DNA of 64,000 bases from Fidelibacterota bacterium (GTDB lineage Bacteria > Fidelibacterota > Marinisomatia > Marinisomatales > TCS55): contig PBPT01000016.1 in NCBI GenBank assembly GCA_002724735.1, forward strand, positions 232,586 to 296,585, written 5' to 3'. This document shows positions 57,456-64,000 of this stretch, in pieces; positions within the stretch are counted from its first letter, which is position 1, and every line of letters begins with the position of its first letter. The notes beneath the pieces were generated by a model that ran no database searches, was not told where the DNA came from, and saw nothing but the letters and a program-made list of their open reading frames with translations. Both the position numbers and the translations under genes were made by a program.

Positions 57456-58281
57456 ATTTTTTATCTTAGGACTACCTAGATCAGGTACAACTGCTATAGC
57501 AAACACACTTAATGCATGTGGTGATGTTTATCTTTATTCATCTAAAAAAGTTGAAGGAATAATAGATAACGAGAGTTATCTTTTTGAACCATTTGCGTTA
57601 GCGAACTCTAAAGTTACACTTGACTGGAAATATAAACTAAAAGAGGTGATAGAGCCTAACTTTACAAAAAAGTTTAATGGCTTTAAAGTTATACCAGGAG
57701 ATCAAGTTAACATACGAAGCTTAGTAAATGATTATGGATATCGTCCGTTAATAGTAATAAGAAAAGATATTTGGAAAGTAATTTTTAGTAAAATTGCCGC
57801 TTCATATACTATACATGACGAAAATACACTTAAAGAAGAAAGCACAGGCGCACAGATAGGTGCCTATCTAGAATCAAGTAGAAAAGCAAAAGCAGACTTT
57901 AGTAAATTTTTACCGTTTGTACCACGTTTGGAATTTTTCCTTGGAAATTTTATAAAGTCAATATATGAATTAGAAAATGAAGCTAGGCATGAATTAAATC
58001 CTATAGATATAATTTATTTCGAAGACTTTATACAACCTAATAAAACATACACTAAAATAAATGAATATTTTGGCCAAGAAATAAAATTTAACTTAGAATA
58101 TGACGATTCATTTAATATTATAAGAGAATATTTGGTTGATGCAAATTGGACAAGGAATAATTATAGATACCTAGCCAGTAGGATAGAAGCAAATATACAA
58201 AGATTTGGAATACATGATGATCCAAAAGTTCCTAGTTGGTTAAAAGAAAAAATTACAAATAATCCATTTTTATTAGGATAA
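57430..58281 (+). CDS. Sulfotransferase-family protein
   Basis: NKFFILGLPRSGTTAIANTLNACGDVYLYSSKKVEG PAPS-binding P-loop-like motif. Confidence 0.7.
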   Translation: MKSSQEKNKFFILGLPRSGTTAIANTLNACGDVYLYSSKKVEGIIDNESYLFEPFALANSKVTLDWKYKLKEVIEPNFTKKFNGFKVIPGDQVNIRSLVNDYGYRPLIVIRKDIWKVIFSKIAASYTIHDENTLKEESTGAQIGAYLESSRKAKADFSKFLPFVPRLEFFLGNFIKSIYELENEARHELNPIDIIYFEDFIQPNKTYTKINEYFGQEIKFNLEYDDSFNIIREYLVDANWTRNNYRYLASRIEANIQRFGIHDDPKVPSWLKEKITNNPFLLG

Positions 58282-58307
58282 GTAAGTATACAAACAAGGA
58301 TATAGTA

Positions 58308-59888
58308 ATGGCTAAAAGCTTAGATGGTGTTTTAACAAAAAAAGCCAATAAAAAAGAAACGTTTACTGAAGAACAGATACAAGACCTTGCTAAATGCATG
58401 GACGAAAAAACTGGCTATGACTACTTTGCACGTAACTTTGCGTACATTCAGCATCCTACGCAAGGCAAATTATTATTTAAACCATTTGAATATCAAGAAC
58501 GTCTGCTACAAAGTTATCACGATCATAGATTTAATATTAATATGTTACCTAGACAAACAGGTAAAACTACGTGTGCCGCTATATATTTGTTATGGTATGC
58601 TATGTTTAATGCGGATCAAACTATACTTATTGCCGCTCATAAGCACACAGGCGCACAAGAAATTATGCAACGAATACGCTACGGATATGAATTGTGTGCA
58701 GATCATGTAAGAGCCGGTGTTATAAATTATAATAAAGGCAGTATTGAATTTGAAAATGGATCACGTATAGTTAGTGCTACTACCACAGGCAATACAGGAC
58801 GTGGTATGAGTATTTCCTTATTGTATTGTGATGAGTTTGCATTTGTACAACCTAACATAGCAACCGACTTTTGGACTTCTATATCGCCAACACTAGCAAC
58901 TGGTGGTAGGGCAATACTTACTAGTACCCCTAATTCAGATGAAGATACCTTTGCAACAATTTGGAAACAAGCAGAAGATAAATTTGATGAACACGGCAAT
59001 GAACAGGAATTAGGCATAAACGGATTTCATAGTTTTCGTAGCTACTGGGAAGAACATCCAGATAGAGATGAAAAATGGAAACAAGATGAACTTGGGCGTA
59101 TTGGCGAAGAAAGATTTAGAAGAGAGTATGATTGTGAATTTTTGGTTTTTGACGAAACACTCATTAATTCATTGATACTTGGAGAAATGGAAGGACATCA
59201 ACCTTTAGTAAACATGGGGCAAACAAGATGGTATAAAAAACCTTCCTCTGAATTTACATATGCTGTAGCTCTTGACCCTAGCATGGGCACAGGAGGAGAC
59301 AACGCGGCTATACAAGTTTTTGAATTACCTAGTTATGAACAGGTAGCAGAATGGCAACATAATACAACAGCAATTCCTGGACAAATAAGAGTATTAGCAG
59401 ATATTTGCAGTTATATAGTAAAAGAAACTGATTCAGATACCGGACTATATTGGAGTGTTGAAAATAATGGCATAGGCGAAGCGGCACTAATTGTAATCAA
59501 TGACTTTGGAGAAGAAAACATTCCTGGATTATTTGTAAGTGAACCTATACGTAAAGGGCATGTAAGAAAATTCCGTAAAGGATTCAACACAACACATAGT
59601 ACAAAAATAACAGCATGTAGCAGATTAAAAACTATGGTGGAAAATGAAAAGATGATTATACACAGCAAACCTTTCATTTCCGAACTTAAAAATTATGTAG
59701 CCACAGGAAGCAGTTACCAAGCTAAACTAGGACAAACCGATGATTTAATAAGTGCGGCACTATTAGCTATAAGAATGATGGCAGTTTTAAAGGATTGGGA
59801 TCCAAGAATATACAATACGTTTACACAAGCTGAAGAAATTACAGATTATGATCCTCCAATGCCAATCTTTATAAGTAGTAACTATTGA
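58308..59888 (+). CDS. 17: Terminase large subunit gp17
   Basis: NINMLPRQTGKTTCAAIYLLWYAMF Walker A, SLLYCDEFAFV Walker B, YAVALDPSMGTGGDNAAIQV nuclease domain. Confidence 0.95.
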   Translation: MAKSLDGVLTKKANKKETFTEEQIQDLAKCMDEKTGYDYFARNFAYIQHPTQGKLLFKPFEYQERLLQSYHDHRFNINMLPRQTGKTTCAAIYLLWYAMFNADQTILIAAHKHTGAQEIMQRIRYGYELCADHVRAGVINYNKGSIEFENGSRIVSATTTGNTGRGMSISLLYCDEFAFVQPNIATDFWTSISPTLATGGRAILTSTPNSDEDTFATIWKQAEDKFDEHGNEQELGINGFHSFRSYWEEHPDRDEKWKQDELGRIGEERFRREYDCEFLVFDETLINSLILGEMEGHQPLVNMGQTRWYKKPSSEFTYAVALDPSMGTGGDNAAIQVFELPSYEQVAEWQHNTTAIPGQIRVLADICSYIVKETDSDTGLYWSVENNGIGEAALIVINDFGEENIPGLFVSEPIRKGHVRKFRKGFNTTHSTKITACSRLKTMVENEKMIIHSKPFISELKNYVATGSSYQAKLGQTDDLISAALLAIRMMAVLKDWDPRIYNTFTQAEEITDYDPPMPIFISSNY

Positions 59889-59894
59889 TAAATA
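59887..59894 (+). promoter_or_regulatory. T4-type late promoter
   Basis: GATAAATA-CAAT-ATG. Confidence 0.6.
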
Positions 59895-59898
59895 CAAT

Positions 59899-61641
59899 AT
59901 GCAAGAATTTGATAAAATAGGCGAAGATCTTTTTAACAAAATACGAGGACGTTTTCCTAGTATTACTATTGGTAATGAAGCAGGAGAAGTTATAAACGAA
60001 CCTTCACAGGCTCGCTTTTTTGATTTTTAATATAAAGAAGCAGGCAAAGTTTTAGGCAATGTAAGTGTAAATATAACTGAAGATGAAGGCATGACAGTGA
60101 TTTACTCTAAGGATTTTATATCCAAAGAAGATTCCATGACAAAAGATAATTGGTATGGGTTTTTAAAAGAGTTAAGACTATTTGCAAAAAAACGTATGTT
60201 AGAATTTAGCATAAGGGATATAACAAAAACAAATTTGAACAAAAGAGATTATCAATTTTTGTCAAACAAAGTCGGAGATGAAACAATGGCAGAATCAAAA
60301 CTCTACGGTACTTCCAGAATAAGTTACCAAGACGTAGATGGTGCAAGATTAGTACTAAAACACACAGAAAGTGTTAATGATGAAAAAGTATCAGGACGTA
60401 TAAGACATATAGGATCAATTTACATTGAAAGTTCTGAAGGGGAACGCTTTAAATATCCATACAAGCACCTCAACGGAGCAAGAGCAATGGCTCGTCATGT
60501 TGCAGAAGGTGGAAATGCATATGACGACTTTGGAAAACATATCGTAAGCCTTTCAGAAGAAATGGCAAAACTTAGAAAATTTAAAAACTATATGAATAGA
60601 TCAAGTGTAATGGCAGAAGGACTTTCCGACTATACTGATGCTGTTAATGATCGAATTGTTACAGTTAGAAAAACAATAAGTAATTTACAAAAAAAGGCGT
60701 ACTACAAAGAAACATTTGATGCATTTACTCCTGCCGTAATGGAAGATGTTCCTGCTGACGTAGCTGAAAATTGGATTGATCAACTTACTATCAAACAGTT
60801 TAACGAAGAATTGAAAGACATTTTTCCTTATGTGTTTAAACTAGTAAGTGAAGTTACCAAAGCAAAAGAATTAGGACCTGATGATTTAGTAGCCGAAGAT
60901 GGTTGCACACCTGCTCATAGAAAAGCAAACAAAAAGAAAAAGGCTAAAGAAGATATTGAGATAGAGCAAGGCTTTGAAAGAATGATGGGGCAGTTTAGCG
61001 AAGACGATATGGGAGATAAAATTAAAGCCTGGGCTGACAAGTATGATGGATACATTGGCAGTAACGGTGACTCACTACCAGATGGTTATGTTAAGTATGC
61101 AACGAGTAGTGGCATTCCTACAGATTTTATTGAAACAAATGAACGTGCTAAAATGGATGAAAAGTATGGTGAAGAGAAATTTGAGGATGATCCAGGGGCA
61201 TACATCAGCGACCATATCGACGAAATGCCTATTACAAAGGCTTGTATGGAAGAGCTTGAAAAAATTACAGGTTCAGATGATATAGAAGTAAATGCTAAAC
61301 TAATTATGAAACACAGCGACGATCACCAAGAAGATGATACTATGGCAGTAAAAATCGACAAAGACGGTACTATGTCTAAGGCTGACGAGAAGGATAAAAC
61401 TCCACTAGGCGAATTCATTTTAAGCTATTATGATAGAGAGACAGGCGAGTTTCCAAAAGGCGAGACCGCAGTCCTTACAATGGTAGAAAAGGATTACGGA
61501 GAGCAGTTCATAGAACCTGCAAAGGCATTTATTGAACAAATCAACGCAACCTACGAAGAGTACCAAATGAAAGCTAATCCACAGAAGATGGAAGCTGAGC
61601 CAGAATTTGATAGAATGCGTGAGTTAGCTGGTTTAAGATAA
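59899..61641 (+). pseudogene. Conserved structural-type gene interrupted by an in-frame TAA at 60028-60030 (or restart at 60091)
   Basis: ATG at 59899 is in frame with the 60091 ORF; the only stop is TAA after ..QARFFDF; sequence continues YKEAGKVLGNVSVNITEDEGMTVIYSKDF. Confidence 0.65.
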
Positions 61642-61685
61642 TCAGCTAACTTTTACAAGTCTCCAAAAATAAATCAAAAAAACGC

Positions 61686-61714
61686 TTGACAGGCTAAATA
61701 TAAGAGTGTATTAT
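61686..61714 (+). promoter_or_regulatory. Sigma70-like promoter of gp32 with a late box in its spacer
   Basis: TTGACA-N17-TATTAT; GCTAAATA at 61693-61700. Confidence 0.75.
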
Positions 61715-61780
61715 ACATAGTATGTATTGCACATTTAGGCAAATACAACATAGCATAGGCAATTTAAGGAGGCACAAACT

Positions 61781-62770
61781 ATGGCAACATTAGCAGAGAT
61801 CCGAGCAAAGCTCAAAGAACAAGAGTCACGCCAAGGTGGCAACTCTAACAGCGGCGGCGACAACGCAATTTACCCATTTTGGAATATCAAAGAAGGTGAA
61901 AGTTGTACTTTCAGATTCCTTCCTGATGGGAATGAAGATAACACTTTCTTCTGGGCAGAACGTTTAATGATTAAACTTCCGTTCGCAGGTGTTAAAGGTG
62001 AAACTGATTCACGTCCAGTACAAGTACAAGTACCATGCATGGAGATGTATGGAGAAACTTGCGATATCTTGAACGAAGTACGTGGTTGGTTTAAAGATCC
62101 AAGTCTTGAAGATATGGGTCGTAAATATTGGAAGAAGCGTTCTTATATCTTCCAAGGCTTTGTTACTGAGAATCCACTCAGTGATGATAAGACTCCAGAA
62201 AATCCAATTAGACGTTTTATTATTGGTCCACAAATTTTCCAAATTATTAAAGCGGCTTTAATGGATCCAGACATGGAGGAATTACCAACAGATTATACTG
62301 CTGGTGTAGACTTCCGTCTTAATAAAACTAGTAAAGGCGGGTATGCAGACTATTCAACATCTAACTGGGCTCGTAGAGAGCGTCCGTTAACTGATGCTGA
62401 AATGAATGCAGTTAACACACATGGTCTGTTTAACTTTACAGACTTCCTTCCTAAGAAGCCAGACGAAACAGCCGTAAAGGTTATGAAAGAGATGTTTGAA
62501 GCATCTGTCGATGGCGAAGCATATGATCCAGATCGTTGGAGCAACTATTTCCGTCCAAGCGGAATGGCGGCTAGAACTGGTGATCCAACAGTAGCGGCAT
62601 CACCCAATGCAACTGCAACAAGCCAAAGTGCGCCAGCACAAGAGGCAGCACCTGTAGCTGAAACTGCTACACCTGTAGCTGAAACTGCTACATCTACTCC
62701 TGCAGGCGACACTGGTGATAACAAAGCTTCTGACATTCTTGCAATGATTAGACAGCGTCAAGCACAATAA
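61781..62770 (+). CDS. 32: Single-stranded DNA-binding protein gp32
   Basis: YPFWNIKEGESCTFRFLPDGNEDNTFFWAERLMIKLPFAGV; next to UvsX. Confidence 0.9.
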   Translation: MATLAEIRAKLKEQESRQGGNSNSGGDNAIYPFWNIKEGESCTFRFLPDGNEDNTFFWAERLMIKLPFAGVKGETDSRPVQVQVPCMEMYGETCDILNEVRGWFKDPSLEDMGRKYWKKRSYIFQGFVTENPLSDDKTPENPIRRFIIGPQIFQIIKAALMDPDMEELPTDYTAGVDFRLNKTSKGGYADYSTSNWARRERPLTDAEMNAVNTHGLFNFTDFLPKKPDETAVKVMKEMFEASVDGEAYDPDRWSNYFRPSGMAARTGDPTVAASPNATATSQSAPAQEAAPVAETATPVAETATSTPAGDTGDNKASDILAMIRQRQAQ

Positions 62771-62819
62771 AATAGAGTGGGGGAGAAATCCCCCACATTA
62801 TTCTTAACTAGGAGAAACT

Positions 62820-63905
62820 ATGGCTAAATCATTTGATGTAAGTAAGTTCCGTAAGGACTTAACTAAGTCTATTCAAGGTATGAGTGCAGGATTTAATGAT
62901 CCAACAGATTGGATTAGTACAGGATCTTTTGCACTTAATTATCTTATCTCAGGAGACTTCCACAAAGGAGTTCCTATGGGAAAAGTTACAGTATTTGCAG
63001 GCGAGTCCGGTGCAGGAAAAAGTTATTTCTGTGCAGGCAATATTGTAAAACATGCCCAAGATCAAGGTATTTTTGTAGTATTAATTGACTCAGAAAATGC
63101 TCTTGACGAATCGTGGTTACAGGCGTTAGATGTTGACACAAGCGAAGATAAATTGCTTAAATTAAATATGTCAATGATTGACGATGTAGCAAAAACAATC
63201 AGCACATTTATGTCTGATTATAAAGCAATGGACGAAGATGATCGTCCAAAAGTACTTTTTGTTATTGACTCATTAGGTATGTTACTAACACCTACTGATG
63301 TTGATCAATTTAACAAGGGTGATATGAAAGGTGATATGGGTAGGAAACCTAAAGCACTTACTGCACTTGTTAGAAATACTGTTAATATGATAGGTTCACA
63401 TAATGTAGGACTAGTATGTACTAATCATACATATGCATCGCAGGACATGTTTGATCCTGATGATAAAATTAGCGGTGGACAAGGATTTATTTACGCATCT
63501 TCAATTGTTGTAGCAATGAAAAAACTTAAACTAAAAGAAGATGAATCTGGAAACAAAATCTCAGATGTAAGAGGTATACGTGCAGGCTGTAAAGTTATGA
63601 AAACACGTTATGCCAAACCTTTTGAAGGTGTACAAGTAAAGATTCCATACGAAACTGGCATGAATCCTTATAGTGGCCTTGTTGAACTTTTTGAAAAGAA
63701 AGGTTTAATTGAAAAGCAAGGTAATCGACTAAAATATACTACTAGTGAAGGTGAAGAACTATTAGAATATCGTAAGAATTGGACTGGTCCGATCCTCGAT
63801 ACCGTAATGTCGGATTTCGCCAAAAAAGAAGCCAACGAGGTAAATACCGCTGAGGTTACTGAAGAAACCGATAACGATATCGAGGAGAATACCATTAATG
63901 ACTGA
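62820..63905 (+). CDS. uvsX: UvsX RecA-like recombinase
   Basis: GKVTVFAGESGAGKSYFCAGNIVKHAQDQGIFVVLIDSENALDESWLQALDVD. Confidence 0.95.
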   Translation: MAKSFDVSKFRKDLTKSIQGMSAGFNDPTDWISTGSFALNYLISGDFHKGVPMGKVTVFAGESGAGKSYFCAGNIVKHAQDQGIFVVLIDSENALDESWLQALDVDTSEDKLLKLNMSMIDDVAKTISTFMSDYKAMDEDDRPKVLFVIDSLGMLLTPTDVDQFNKGDMKGDMGRKPKALTALVRNTVNMIGSHNVGLVCTNHTYASQDMFDPDDKISGGQGFIYASSIVVAMKKLKLKEDESGNKISDVRGIRAGCKVMKTRYAKPFEGVQVKIPYETGMNPYSGLVELFEKKGLIEKQGNRLKYTTSEGEELLEYRKNWTGPILDTVMSDFAKKEANEVNTAEVTEETDNDIEENTIND

Positions 63906-64000
63906 GGAACAGATAGTTGACACTTGGAGTCTATTTAAAGAATACATTGATAAAAAACAAACAGAGGTAGTTGCCGAAAAGTTTGTAGACATGCTTGCGG
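63898..64000 (+). CDS. Start of the next ORF (partial), hypothetical
   Basis: ATG at 63898 overlapping the uvsX stop: MTEEQIVDTWSLFKEYIDKKQTEVVAEKFVDMLA; open to the window end. Confidence 0.55.
   Translation, partial: MTEEQIVDTWSLFKEYIDKKQTEVVAEKFVDMLA

Noticed and set aside
1-64000. tRNA genes, photosynthesis genes (psbA/psbD), integrase or transposases
   Set aside because: Looked for typical motifs and found none I could support in this window.

Overview
The window is about 64 kb of AT-rich DNA from a T4-like marine myovirus, of the cyanophage/pelagiphage type judging by gene content. The host cannot be fixed from this sequence. Left to right it holds: portal gp20 (truncated at the left edge), prohead core-like proteins, protease gp21, scaffold gp22 and capsid gp23; a strong candidate structured ncRNA with its own sigma70-like promoter and terminator; about 32 kb of tail-fibre/adhesin genes with extensive paralogy, interrupted by a GT9-like glycosyltransferase, an SGNH-like protein and a NodU/CmcH-type carbamoyltransferase; a minus-strand, translationally overlapping six-gene cassette (HldE, oxygenase, HldD, oxygenase, cupin, GmhB) that looks like ADP-heptose biosynthesis and has a perfect TTGACA-N17-TATAAT promoter; Nudix, gp15 and gp14 on the minus strand; then gp13, dNMP kinase, HNH(-), sheath gp18, tube gp19, a gp19-like protein, gp4-like head completion protein, small terminase, sulfotransferase, large terminase gp17, a gene with an in-frame stop, gp32 and UvsX. 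T4-type late promoters (TATAAATA/GATAAATA/GCTAAATA) are scattered throughout. In at least six cases the box lies 4-5 nt before the ATG with no Shine-Dalgarno sequence, which predicts leaderless late mRNAs. The most interesting points are the early-promoted heptose cassette with a possible carbamoyl-heptose transfer route, the autonomous ncRNA at about 6292-6545, the leaderless promoter-ATG architecture (including a perfect palindromic divergent late promoter), the Cys-rich adhesin cassette, and the in-frame TAA in the 59899-61641 gene. Product names come from motif and gene-order recognition only; no database search was possible.
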